Assembly (NCBI GenBank): GCA_026388345.1
Contig: JAPLJY010000030.1
Span: forward strand, 1 to 27,490
DNA: 27,490 nucleotides
Direction of reading: 5' to 3'
Origin: Deltaproteobacteria bacterium
GTDB lineage: Bacteria > Desulfobacterota > Syntrophia > Syntrophales > UBA5619
Both the position numbers and the translations under genes were made by a program. Under the pieces are notes generated by a model. It worked only from the letters and a program-made list of their open reading frames with translations, made no database searches and was not told the origin of the DNA. Shown here in pieces: positions 7,019-16,735 of the stretch. Position 1 is the first letter of the stretch. The number at the start of each line of letters is the position of its first letter.

Positions 7019-8548
7019 TCACAACAGGTGTTGAACAGCCTCTCTGGCTGCGAGGGTGAGGCTTTCCCGATCGGAAGCGCTGAGTTTTTCACCCGATTCG
7101 ATCCGGCTGCAGAGATCAAGGTGGCGTTCCGTCAATATATTTCTCAGTTTGGCTTCTGCCTCGCCGACCTTATCCACAGGAATGTCATCGGTTACACCGC
7201 TGGTGATGGCCAGCAAAGCCGCGATCTGCTCCGAAACGCGAAGAGGCCTGTACTGGTGTTGCTTCAGAATCTCCCGGACACGCCATCCTCTTTCCAGAAC
7301 CCTGCGCGTGGCGTCATCGAGGCGGGTTCCAAATCGCGAAAAGGCCTCTAATTCCTCGAACTGGGAATAGGCGATCCGCAGATCACCGGCAACGGCGCGA
7401 TAGGCCGGAAGTTGCGCCTTGCCGCCGACACGGGAGACCGATTTTCCGACATCGACCGCGGGCAGAATTCCCTTCTGAAAAAGTTTCGGTGACAGATAGA
7501 TCTGTCCATCGGTGATGGAAATGAGATTGGTCGGGATGTAGGATGATATATCCTGAGCCTCCGTTTCGACGATGGGGAGCGCCGTCAGGGACCCGCCGCC
7601 GTGCTTTTTTCGGAGATGGGTCGAGCGTTCCAGCAGGCGTGAATGGATGTAGAAGATGTCCCCGGGAAAAGCCTCGCGTCCCGGAGGTCTGCGCAGAAGC
7701 AGCGAAAGCTCGCGGTAGGCGCGGGCGTGGTAGGTCAGGTCGTCATAGACCACCAGAACGTCCCGCCCTTCGGACATGAAATATTCTCCCATGGTCGTGG
7801 CGGCATAGGGCGCAATAAACTGCATTCCGGGGGGGTCTTCCCCTGTGGCGACCACCACGATTGTGTATTTCATGGCCCCGTGTTCCTTAAAATCGGCGAT
7901 GACCTTGGCCACGTCGGAGGCCTTTTTCCCGATGGCACAGTAGATACAGATCACGTCCTTGTCCGCTTGATTGATGATGGCATCCACCGCAATCGCCGTT
8001 TTACCGGTCTGACGGTCGCCGACAATCAGTTCCCTCTGTCCCCGACCGATGGGAATCAATGCGTCGATCACCTTGATCCCCGTCTGGAGGGGCACGGTTA
8101 CGGGGTCCCGTGCCATGACCGCCGGTGCCTCCCGTTCCACGGGGAATCTTTTTACGGTGCTGATGTCTCCTTGGTTGTCCAGAGGGCGTCCGATGGCGTC
8201 CACAATCTTGCCGATGAGATCGTATCCCACCGTGGTGTCCAGAACCCGTCCCGTCCGCCTGACCTCCGTGCCGGCCCGCAACCCTTCGCCCGGGCCCAAT
8301 AGGATTACGCCGATCTCGTCAGGATCGATGTTGAAAACCAGTCCCTGGAGATTGTGCGGGAAGAGGACCAGTTCCTCGGCCTTGATGTTGGGCAGGCCGC
8401 CGACACGGACAATGCCATACCCCACATATTTCACAACACCGACTTCACGCTGCCTGAGTTCCGCATGCTGGTCTGAAAGGGCGGCGTCCAGTGTTTTGAA
8501 TGTGTCTTCAAAAAAGGTCATGATCTGTTCTTTTTCTGTGTTCCCCAT
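7019..8548 (-). CDS. atpA: N-type ATPase alpha subunit
   Basis: 509 residues, close to the usual alpha length. It is the non-catalytic nucleotide-binding subunit of the hexamer. The Walker A motif GDRQTGKT is at residues 177-184; [12 protein letters not shown] carries Walker [19 protein letters not shown] and HSRLLERS are classic alpha motifs. The N-terminal part is altered from ordinary F-type alpha: the helix that normally contacts delta is short. The ATG at 8548 follows AGGAGG at a good distance. It lies three bases after atpF and nine before atpG. Confidence 0.96.
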   Translation of the reverse strand: MGNTEKEQIMTFFEDTFKTLDAALSDQHAELRQREVGVVKYVGYGIVRVGGLPNIKAEELVLFPHNLQGLVFNIDPDEIGVILLGPGEGLRAGTEVRRTGRVLDTTVGYDLIGKIVDAIGRPLDNQGDISTVKRFPVEREAPAVMARDPVTVPLQTGIKVIDALIPIGRGQRELIVGDRQTGKTAIAVDAIINQADKDVICIYCAIGKKASDVAKVIADFKEHGAMKYTIVVVATGEDPPGMQFIAPYAATTMGEYFMSEGRDVLVVYDDLTYHARAYRELSLLLRRPPGREAFPGDIFYIHSRLLERSTHLRKKHGGGSLTALPIVETEAQDISSYIPTNLISITDGQIYLSPKLFQKGILPAVDVGKSVSRVGGKAQLPAYRAVAGDLRIAYSQFEELEAFSRFGTRLDDATRRVLERGWRVREILKQHQYRPLRVSEQIAALLAITSGVTDDIPVDKVGEAEAKLRNILTERHLDLCSRIESGEKLSASDRESLTLAAREAVQHLL

Positions 8549-8551
8549 GGG

Positions 8552-9337
8552 TCACACCTCCTTCCGGCGAACATCTCCCTGCGATTCCTCGTACAGGAGG
8601 TGAGAGAACTTCTCTTCCAGTGTTTCGAGGTAGTCCTTCATGCTCCAGGCGATTTTGTAACCGTTGATCCGAAACTCGCAGCCGGACATCACGTCATTCG
8701 ATTTTTCATATGCCACGAAAATGCCGGGCCCGATATTCCGGTCGATGGATTGATTGAGCCTTCCGCGGACATCCGCACGGATATCAAAAGCCGATAGGAC
8801 TGTGATCTTTTTTGTGACCCTCATCAATGATCGGATCTTCTCCCGCTCATCCCCGTCCAAGGTTTCGATGCGTTCCGTCAGGATCTGCAGGATCCTCTCT
8901 TCAAGATCCATATCAGCCAAGTCTTTCAAAACCCGTCGGGTGACGGCGTAAACCTGAGCACCTGTCAGCCTGCGGAGTTCCTGGAAAAAGTTTTCCCGTT
9001 CCGCACGGAGCGTTTCGGTCCAGCGATTTTGAATCAGATCGACCTCCTCCCGGGCTTTCTCCATGAGTTCCTTGCGGTACGCATCGGCACCCGCCCGGGC
9101 CTTGTTCATCATCTCCTCCGACGCACACTCCAGCTCCTGTAACCGCGTCTGGCAAACAACGGCGGACTCGCGCGCTTCTTCCCGGGATCTTTCCGCCTCG
9201 GCGAAGGTCGATGAAATCTTGGCTTCCCGGGTATCGATGGCGCCGATGATCCGCCCGTAGAGAAATTTCTTCAGAAGCCAGACGAGGATCAGGAAGTTGA
9301 AGATCTGGGCAAAAAAGACAAACCAGTCAATGTGCAT
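8552..9337 (-). CDS. atpF: N-type ATPase b subunit with delta-like C-terminal domain
   Basis: 261 residues, about 100 longer than a standard b subunit. One N-terminal membrane span (WFVFFAQIFNFLILVWLLKK, residues 5-24) is followed by a long charged coiled-coil (about 40-150), the peripheral stalk. From about residue 165 the pattern changes to a globular tail. Residues of the type VMSGCEFRINGYKIAWSMKD, then YLETLEEKF, line up with the delta-subunit C-terminus (VMAGVIIRAGDMVIDGSVR..LERL in E. coli AtpH). There is no separate delta gene in the operon, so this tail probably supplies that function (inference). The start follows AGGAGG. Spacing is three bases on each side. Confidence 0.9.
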   Translation of the reverse strand: MHIDWFVFFAQIFNFLILVWLLKKFLYGRIIGAIDTREAKISSTFAEAERSREEARESAVVCQTRLQELECASEEMMNKARAGADAYRKELMEKAREEVDLIQNRWTETLRAERENFFQELRRLTGAQVYAVTRRVLKDLADMDLEERILQILTERIETLDGDEREKIRSLMRVTKKITVLSAFDIRADVRGRLNQSIDRNIGPGIFVAYEKSNDVMSGCEFRINGYKIAWSMKDYLETLEEKFSHLLYEESQGDVRRKEV

Positions 9338-9340
9338 GGA

Positions 9341-9619
9341 TTATCCTCCTGCTTTTTTGATGACATAGGCCCAAAAGGGATTGGCGAAAACGAGGATCAT
9401 CGAGATCACAAAGCAGTAAATGGCGATGGACTCAATCATCGCCAAGCCGACGAAAAGTGTTCTCGTCAGGGAGTTCCTCTCGTCCGGCTGTTGGGCGATC
9501 GAGTTCAGTGCACCCTGGACAGCCCTCCCCTGACCAAATGCCGGGCCGATTGCACCGATCCCCATGCAAACCCCCGCTGCAATAATCGACGCCGCTGCTA
9601 CCACACTCACGCTGTCCAT
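9341..9619 (-). CDS. atpE: N-type ATPase c subunit (rotor ring), Na+-type binding signature
   Basis: 92 residues, two membrane hairpin helices. The ion-binding carboxylate is Glu63 in helix 2. Around it are Gln30 in GPAFGQG of helix 1, Ser64 directly after the Glu, and Tyr68 in IESIAIY. These match the Na+ ligand set of the Ilyobacter/Propionigenium c ring (GQG, AES..IY), including the following YANPF-like stretch (here VFANPF). Known: this ligand set marks Na+-translocating rings. Inference: this ATPase can move Na+. The Thr after the Ser in Ilyobacter is Ile here, so the water-mediated ligand would differ. The ribosome binding site AAGGAAGGA is well placed. It is four bases after atpB. Confidence 0.95.
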   Translation of the reverse strand: MDSVSVVAAASIIAAGVCMGIGAIGPAFGQGRAVQGALNSIAQQPDERNSLTRTLFVGLAMIESIAIYCFVISMILVFANPFWAYVIKKAGG

Positions 9620-9623
9620 AAGT

Positions 9624-10358
9624 TTATCCTTCCTTTCCTTGAATTTGGGTTATCTTTGCTTTGGGTTCCTCCCCCTCGTGCGCCTGCGAGGCTGAAGCGA
9701 TATATACCATAGCCAGGATGGCAAAAATGTAGGCCTGGATCAGGCCGATCAGCAGACCCAGCACCTGCATGACAATCGGGAAGAAGAGAGGGGTAACCAC
9801 GAGGAGAATCGCAATGACCTTCTCGTGGCTCATCAGGTTTCCGAAAAGACGGACTGCCAGGGCGAGCGTCCTGGAAAATTCGCCCATTACGTGAAACGGG
9901 AAAAAGAAGAAGTTGGGCCGGAAATACTCCTTGAAGTATTCGACAATGCCCAGTTTGGTGATCCCGAAGATGGGAACCGCAAAAAAAACCAGCATGGCCA
10001 GGGCCGCCGTTGTGGTGAGAGCCGAGGTGGGGGCCACATATCCGGGAATGAAGGTGAGAATATTGGACAAGAGGATGAACAGAAACAACGTTCCGATGAA
10101 AGGGAAGTATCTTTCGGTGCCTTCTTTATCGATCTGCCGGATCTCGGACAGGACGTTGCTGAGGATGATCTCCAGCAGGTTCTGCCATCGGGACAGTGTC
10201 CTATCCGCGGAGAGGCGGCGCGTAATCAAAACGGATCCTGTTACCAGGATTCCCATGACCAGCCATGTATAAACCAGTGTGGCATTGATCACGACCCACC
10301 CCCACCGGAAAAGGATGACCTGGTCCGGGCTGATCTGGTTGATGGCTACGATTTCCAT
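9624..10358 (-). CDS. atpB: N-type ATPase a subunit (stator ion channel)
   Basis: 244 residues, five to six membrane spans. It forms the ion half-channels beside the c ring. The essential arginine is Arg170 in TLALAVRLFGNLMS, the universal subunit-a motif. The C-terminal helix LIGLIQAYIFAILAMVYIAS has the usual Gln and Tyr pattern (..QA.IF..L...Y...A). The C-terminus ends in a charged tail rich in Glu/Lys, reaching the atpE start four bases on. It begins 12 bases after the atpR stop. The N-terminal section is shorter than in E. coli AtpB, as usual for this branch. Confidence 0.95.
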   Translation of the reverse strand: MEIVAINQISPDQVILFRWGWVVINATLVYTWLVMGILVTGSVLITRRLSADRTLSRWQNLLEIILSNVLSEIRQIDKEGTERYFPFIGTLFLFILLSNILTFIPGYVAPTSALTTTAALAMLVFFAVPIFGITKLGIVEYFKEYFRPNFFFFPFHVMGEFSRTLALAVRLFGNLMSHEKVIAILLVVTPLFFPIVMQVLGLLIGLIQAYIFAILAMVYIASASQAHEGEEPKAKITQIQGKEG

Positions 10359-10370
10359 GAGCGCCCCCGT

Positions 10371-10655
10371 TCAAAAAGATTTTGAGGTGTACCGCCCGAG
10401 GCGACGGACAAGGATTTCTCTCGTGAGAATAAATCCGCCCAGCACGGCGATCAGTTGATCGCAACGGCCGTCCATGACGAGGCCAAATCCCGTTATGGCA
10501 AGGGATACCCGGACCAGAAAGCTGCAGAGAAGACAGTTCAACGGCCTTTTTGCATCCGGGAGTCTCCGGACGGTGTACCAGAGTCCGGCGAAATAGATGG
10601 CCCCGAGAGCCATCCCCATCACGAATATGAAAAGAAGGCGAGCAATCTGAAACAT
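10371..10655 (-). CDS. atpR: N-ATPase accessory membrane protein AtpR
   Basis: 94 residues from the ATG at 10655, preceded by GGGGAGAGGG; an in-frame ATG at 10685 has no such site. There are three predicted membrane segments: LLFIFVMGMALGAIYFAGLW, LLCSFLVRVSLAITGFGLVM and a shorter third before TREILVRR. A membrane-embedded Arg in the second helix (FLVRVSLA) is a feature of AtpR proteins. AtpR is known only from N-ATPase operons and is thought to act in assembly or ion handling of the c ring. Placement between atpQ and atpB is diagnostic. The sequence alone would be hard to assign, so the call leans on order and topology. Confidence 0.85.
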   Translation of the reverse strand: MFQIARLLFIFVMGMALGAIYFAGLWYTVRRLPDAKRPLNCLLCSFLVRVSLAITGFGLVMDGRCDQLIAVLGGFILTREILVRRLGRYTSKSF

Positions 10656-10727
10656 TTTCCCTCTCCCCAATGCATCGGCTTTCAAAATACCATGACGCAG
10701 TCGGCAATCATCGCTGCCTCGCGCCTG

Positions 10728-11049
10728 CTATTTATCGATGATGTTATCGCGCGCCTTTTTCATCCAGTACCAGGCATTGAGGCACCCAAGCCCGACACCC
10801 AGAATCAGAAGCATGAGTGTCCATGAAAAGCGGCTTGGCCAAGTGCGGTCTATCCAGAGTCCGATGGCCGTCCCGACCAGGGCGGGAATGGCCACAGACC
10901 AGCCCACGACGCCGAAAACACCAAGACCGAACCACAGTCCGTCGTCCTTCTGCCCCTTGCCTTTGATCCTTCTTGCCCCTTTTGTCGCCACCTTCTTGGT
11001 GAAGGCCTCGGCAAGTTTCAGGCGCCTCTCCCGCGGTGTCAATTTCTGG

Positions 11050-11057
<8 letters not shown>
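10728..11057 (-). CDS. atpQ: N-ATPase accessory membrane protein AtpQ (AtpI-like)
   Basis: 109 residues. A basic N-terminal tail (about 40 residues, rich in Lys/Arg) is followed by two membrane helices (LGVFGVVGWSVAIPALVGTAIG and WTLMLLILGVGLGCLNAWYW) separated by LWIDRTWPSRFS. This is the AtpI/AtpQ two-helix pattern (G.W.D....) of proteins that help assemble the c ring or carry Mg2+. Its start overlaps the end of atpC by eight bases. AtpQ between atpC and atpR is specific for N-ATPase operons. Confidence 0.87.
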
Positions 11058-12863
<1,806 letters not shown>

Positions 12864-12874
12864 TCAGGTTACTG

Positions 12875-13708
12875 CTACCCGACCTTGCTTCGCTCCCGGA
12901 GCCTCAGAATAGAACCCATTTCGATGAGGCCTTTCTTCAGTTTGGTAACGACTGTGCCGACGAAGACAAACATGACGGCCCGGATGAGGTCGTTGATAAA
13001 CGGCTCATGCATCAGAAATATTGTATGTCCCAGAAGGAGAAGTACCGCGAGCGCAACGGCAACGAGGACTCCCCCGCTTCTGAACCAAAGGCCGGCCAGA
13101 ACAATGGGGATGTAGAAAAGATGCATGGCGACCGTCTCCATGGCCGTGGAAGAGAAAAAGGTCAGCGCCCCCACCCCGATGAGGAGCGCTGCAAGGGTCA
13201 GGTGATGATAGGCATGGGTTTGCCCGCCCTGAATCAGCATGCCGCCAACTTTTTTTCTGATTCCGCTCTGGATCAGAAACTGATACTTCTCCGTGATGAC
13301 ATAGATGGCGTAATCGAACATCAGGATGGTCCGGTTGAGGCTCTCGGCTGCCTGCTGGTGCTCGACGGCGGAGACGAAGATGGCCTGAAACTCGGCATAG
13401 AGCCAGATATGCCTTCTCATTAGGACCAGGGCATACATGGCCTCCTGGACGGGAATCCCCTGCTCATAACGCTCTTCGGCATATTTACTGAAGATTTTTC
13501 TTGCGGCTTCAAAGGGATGGTCGGTGACAAACATTTCTCGGAAATTTCCGTAGAACTCGGTTGCAATGGGAATCAGGAGATCGTCTGCAAGGCCATGAAA
13601 AGCCGGTGTTCGCGAGTTCATTTTCACATCGCGACACCATTGCTTGGCGATCTCGTTCGGACTTCTTTCGATCAGATCGATCAACTTGGTTCCGTATCCT
13701 GTGGTCAT
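12875..13708 (-). CDS. Membrane protein with RsbRD-like N-terminal sensor domain
   Basis: 277 residues from the ATG at 13708, which follows AAGGGGGG; an upstream ATG (13771) is less likely. Residues 5-140 are helical and resemble the RsbRD N-terminal (globin-like, non-haem) domain of stress-sensing proteins: LIDLIERSPNEIAKQWCRDV opens it and a helix with RRHIWLYAEF follows. Residues about 165-262 contain four membrane helices, among them HLFYIPIVLAGLWF and GGVLVAVALAVLLLLGHTIF, which resemble the MASE-like membrane modules of sensor kinases. No kinase, cyclase or other output domain follows. It lies 41 bases before atpD on the same strand, so it is probably co-transcribed with the ATPase. The function is unknown; a stress-signal or ATPase-coupling role is speculation. 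Confidence 0.65.
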   Translation of the reverse strand: MTTGYGTKLIDLIERSPNEIAKQWCRDVKMNSRTPAFHGLADDLLIPIATEFYGNFREMFVTDHPFEAARKIFSKYAEERYEQGIPVQEAMYALVLMRRHIWLYAEFQAIFVSAVEHQQAAESLNRTILMFDYAIYVITEKYQFLIQSGIRKKVGGMLIQGGQTHAYHHLTLAALLIGVGALTFFSSTAMETVAMHLFYIPIVLAGLWFRSGGVLVAVALAVLLLLGHTIFLMHEPFINDLIRAVMFVFVGTVVTKLKKGLIEMGSILRLRERSKVG

Positions 13709-13850
13709 AACGGCCCCCCTTCTTTTTCTTTTCCGGCATTGGGATCCCGTGTTCCCTGAATACCGGCTCAAGGCGCAAGAATGTTCTATTTTATCGCAGC
13801 TGCATACCTAATATTTAACTGATCTTTCATTTATCGATCCAAAGGCTGGA

Positions 13851-13872
13851 CAATTCACAATTATTTGAATTG
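13851..13872. promoter_or_regulatory. Inverted repeat CAATTC-N10-GAATTG, possible operator
   Basis: CAATTC (13851-13856) and GAATTG (13867-13872) are exact inverted repeats ten bases apart in an AT-rich gap. The gap separates the two-PAS LuxR regulator gene (ends 13948) from the first gene of the ATPase operon (starts 13708). A palindrome of this size fits a dimeric regulator. No convincing -35/-10 pair is seen for the operon on the - strand, so its promoter remains unplaced. Confidence 0.35.
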
Positions 13873-13947
13873 AATCCACTATGATCAATTACATAAGGAA
13901 AAACAATAGGAAGAGATTATAGGGGTAATATTAGTTTATTCCTGATA

Positions 13948-15441
13948 CTACAGATAGGACATCAGGTGGATGCGAAGACCCGCTTTTTTGTTTTTAAGAC
14001 CCAGCTTGATGCGCAGGTTGTTTCTGTGGAAATCAATTGCCGCTGTGGACGTATGAAGAAGCTCGGCGATCTCCTTGCTCGTTTTTCCCTCCTTTACGAG
14101 CGTGGCCACCTGAACTTCCCGGGGTGTCATATTCAGGTATTTTGTTGTGAGGCTTCGAATGAAAGGAGAAATGATATCATTCAGGCTTGTCTCGATCACA
14201 TTCACGGTGGAAAGTTGGCATTCATCAAGCTTCGTTCTTTTAAGTTTTTCGAGGTACGGCAGAAGAATCTCCTTGACGTTTGCCAGGATTTTTTCTTCCA
14301 GCTCTCTCTTGTCTTCCTCGCGCTGCTTGAGTAAAACCTTGAGCGCCGTGTTCACCTCTTCCAGATTGGTCGACTTGATTTTGAGTTCCCGTTCCCGTTT
14401 ATGGAGCTTCTGCTCCGTGATGCGCCGCTCGATCACCTCCGCCTTGAGTGCCCGGGAGGATTCGATCAGTGCCCTGGTCCTTTCCTGCACGCGGATTTCC
14501 AGTTCATCGTGGGCCTTCTGTAGTCCCTGCTCGGCTTTCTTGCGATCCGTAATGTTTTCAAGGGTTGTTATGGCACCAATCAATACCTCCTGGGAGTTTC
14601 GCACGGCAGCCGCGGTAAAATGGAGCCAGCGGCCTGAATCCCCAAGATCCGGAAAGAAGTCCGTGGCCTCGTAGGCCTCGTCGATCAGTAATGACTTTCT
14701 TGCCTTGCCGTCATACCATTGATTGATCATGCCCAAGGTCTGATCCACCAGGAGATCAGCCAGGCAGGGTCTCTCTTTTTTGTAGAAGGCCTGCCAGTGA
14801 CGATTTGTGCCGAGCATCAGCCGCTCCGGAATACCGCTCAATTCCGCCAGGGCTCGGTTCCACTGGATTATCTCGTGATTACGATTGATCATAAAGGCCG
14901 GAATGGGGAACCGCTGGATCACCTTCTGAAGTTTGTGTTCGCTCTCGATCAGGGCATCTTCGGCATTTCTGCGTTCCGTGATGTCTTCGAGCGTCTCGAC
15001 CGCTCCGACGAGGGTCTCATCGACATCCCGTACGGCCGCCGCCGTGAAGCGAAGCCACCTGCCGTTTGTTCCCAGAGCGGGAAAGAAATCTATCGCCTCA
15101 TAGGCCTCGTGAACGAGATTGGATTCGCTGTATTTCCCTGCATACCATCGCTCAATGCCTTCAAAGGCTTCTGCAACCAGAAGATCCGCCATACAGGGTC
15201 TTTTTGCCGCGTAGAAAGCCCGCCACTGCTGCCTCGTTCCGATCACATCTTCAGCCCGTATTCCACTCAGCTCTTCGAGCGCCTTGTTCCAGTATATAAC
15301 CCGATGATTGATATCGATGACAAAGGTAGGTATGGGCGATCCATACAGGAGACCTTGCGTGACCCCGCCCTGTTTTGCGGATGGATCGGATGAAGGGTTA
15401 TCCCTGTCTCTGCCTTCTGCATCAGTGGATTTTGTAGCCAT
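13948..15441 (-). CDS. Two-PAS sensor with coiled-coil and LuxR-type DNA-binding domain
   Basis: 497 residues, soluble. Two PAS domains (about 30-155 and 165-290) are clearly duplicates of each other. Both contain WNRAL/WNKALEELSGI, RPC(M/L)ADLLV, EAYEA(T/I)DFFP and GRWL(H/R)FTAAAVR. A long coiled-coil follows (about 290-400, from ERTRALIESSRALKAEVIER). The C-terminus is a LuxR/FixJ helix-turn-helix: LNMTPREVQVATLVKEGKTS, then KEIAELLHTSTAAIDFHRNN. It probably senses a small ligand or redox state in the cytoplasm and acts directly as a transcription factor. There is no histidine kinase or receiver domain. It lies upstream of the ATPase operon on the same strand and is divergent from the rraA-like gene, so either could be a target (inference). 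Confidence 0.9.
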   Translation of the reverse strand: MATKSTDAEGRDRDNPSSDPSAKQGGVTQGLLYGSPIPTFVIDINHRVIYWNKALEELSGIRAEDVIGTRQQWRAFYAAKRPCMADLLVAEAFEGIERWYAGKYSESNLVHEAYEAIDFFPALGTNGRWLRFTAAAVRDVDETLVGAVETLEDITERRNAEDALIESEHKLQKVIQRFPIPAFMINRNHEIIQWNRALAELSGIPERLMLGTNRHWQAFYKKERPCLADLLVDQTLGMINQWYDGKARKSLLIDEAYEATDFFPDLGDSGRWLHFTAAAVRNSQEVLIGAITTLENITDRKKAEQGLQKAHDELEIRVQERTRALIESSRALKAEVIERRITEQKLHKRERELKIKSTNLEEVNTALKVLLKQREEDKRELEEKILANVKEILLPYLEKLKRTKLDECQLSTVNVIETSLNDIISPFIRSLTTKYLNMTPREVQVATLVKEGKTSKEIAELLHTSTAAIDFHRNNLRIKLGLKNKKAGLRIHLMSYL

Positions 15442-15607
15442 AAAACCCTATCCTGATCGGATGGACCGTGCCTGAACCGTTACCGGTTTGTGTTTCAATG
15501 GGCAGCAATGGATATATTGCCTTTGAATTGGTTTATTTTCATATCTTATTGGTCTCTATTGTCAACAGGAAATATGGTGAACCGTACACCTTCTTCCCTT
15601 TTACCAC

Positions 15608-15636
15608 TTTCCAATCATTTCACATCATGCTATATT
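15608..15636 (+). promoter_or_regulatory. Weak putative promoter for the RraA-family gene
   Basis: TTTCCA (15608-15613), a 17-base spacer and TATATT (15631-15636) lie about 50 bases before the start at 15688. The -35 match is poor. The 246-base gap is shared with the divergent LuxR-type gene. Confidence 0.3.
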
Positions 15637-15687
15637 CCCCCCAACCATATGGAGCGTTGACATTAACATTGCACAGGAGGTTTTCGC

Positions 15688-16413
15688 ATGGCAAAAATGA
15701 CGGAACAGAAGATGTTGCAGGCGCTGACAAAATTTGACACACCCTCCATCACCAACGTGGTGGCCACCTATCCTTCGAACCGCTTCTGCCTGGGGCTTTA
15801 CAATCCCTGGACCGAGAACTGGTACACCGATCAGACGATCCGCTGCATGTACCCCGAGCTCGGGCGGATCGCCGGTTATGCAGTCACCTGTGTTTACGGC
15901 CTGCCCGATCCGGGCTTTCGGCGGCTCTCCTTCATGGACGTCATCGATGCGCTCTACGCCTCCCCGAAGCCGACGATCCTGGTCTTGCAGCAGAAGTTTC
16001 CCCTCGAGATCGCAGGCAAGGTGGGACTGTCGGGAGGCAAGATGACCACGGCGATGAAGGCCGTCGGATGTCTGGGCGTCATCTCCAACGGCCCTTCGCG
16101 CGACATCGACGAGATCCGCCCGATGAAATTCCAGTACATGCTGAGCGGTGTAACCGCCGGGCACGGCGAAATGGCGGTGTATGCGGTGAACGTGCCGGTA
16201 GCGGTGGGGGGGATGGACGTCTGTCCGGGGGAGATCATCCACATGGACGAAAACGGCGCGGTCAAGTTCCCCGCGGACAAGCTCGAAGCGGTGCTGACCA
16301 ACGTGCAGGCCCTGCAGGAGGATGAAGCCGGATTCATGAGCCGGCTGCGGAAGGCCGCTTCGGCCGCCGAGGTGCGGGCCATCTATGCCGGGGATTCCTA
16401 CGCGAAAAAATAG
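15688..16413 (+). CDS. RraA-family protein (HMG/CHA aldolase-like)
   Basis: 241 residues. The RraA/HMG aldolase fold is shown by GGKMTTAMKAVGCLGVISNG, then PSRD (Arg138, Asp139), the substrate- and metal-binding loop in this family. The late motif DVCPGEIIHMDENGAVKFP matches the usual V.PGDLV.AD.DGVVV.P. Members are class II pyruvate aldolases for 4-hydroxy-4-methyl-2-oxoglutarate and related acids, or oxaloacetate decarboxylases; others bind RNase E. The protein is longer than RraA (about 160) and close to the 220-240 residue family in catabolic loci. The ribosome binding site is AGGAGG, eight bases upstream. The actual substrate cannot be read from the sequence, and no neighbouring catabolic genes help. 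Confidence 0.85.
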   Translation: MAKMTEQKMLQALTKFDTPSITNVVATYPSNRFCLGLYNPWTENWYTDQTIRCMYPELGRIAGYAVTCVYGLPDPGFRRLSFMDVIDALYASPKPTILVLQQKFPLEIAGKVGLSGGKMTTAMKAVGCLGVISNGPSRDIDEIRPMKFQYMLSGVTAGHGEMAVYAVNVPVAVGGMDVCPGEIIHMDENGAVKFPADKLEAVLTNVQALQEDEAGFMSRLRKAASAAEVRAIYAGDSYAKK

Positions 16414-16735
16414 CGCCCCGATAATGCCGGAACAGATGAAGCCTGCGGGCAGCTGCGGAATCCTGCCGCCGGCAGGCTGCGTCTCGGAAAACCGTTGACA
16501 TCAAGGTTGATGGTCGCTTCGCCCGAAGGGAAATTCTGATCCGTCCCGGATCAGCGGCTTTGGCGACTTTTTGCGAGTGCATCGGACTTGAATCGCTGCG
16601 AGCACACGTGGACCGTCCTGTCGCTCCGCCTCCGGGAAGCAGGCCGCGCGGAAGCGCCGGAGCAGATGCAGGCGAAGATTCTCGCTGCCGCCCGGGATCA
16701 TTGGGGAGGCTTCGAATCTCAACGCTGAGAAAACC
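16414..16735. other. 322-base intergenic region with two GC hairpins
   Basis: No gene is supported; the minus-strand open frames that cross it are shadows of low-complexity GC-rich sequence. It contains CCTGCC (16462-16467)/GGCAGG (16471-16476) with a 3-base loop, and a perfect 8-bp hairpin CTGATCCG (16536-16543)/CGGATCAG (16547-16554). GGCGACTTTTTGCGAGTGCATC follows in the next 30 bases, which looks to me like a dispersed intergenic repeat. There is no T-tract for a clear terminator. Confidence 0.5.

Noticed and set aside
15650..15687. TTGACA (15657-15662) and TTGCA near rraA-like start as a sigma-70 or sigma-54 promoter
   Set aside because: TTGACA is too near the start codon to leave room for a -10 box, and the GG-to-GC distance does not fit a -24/-12 element.
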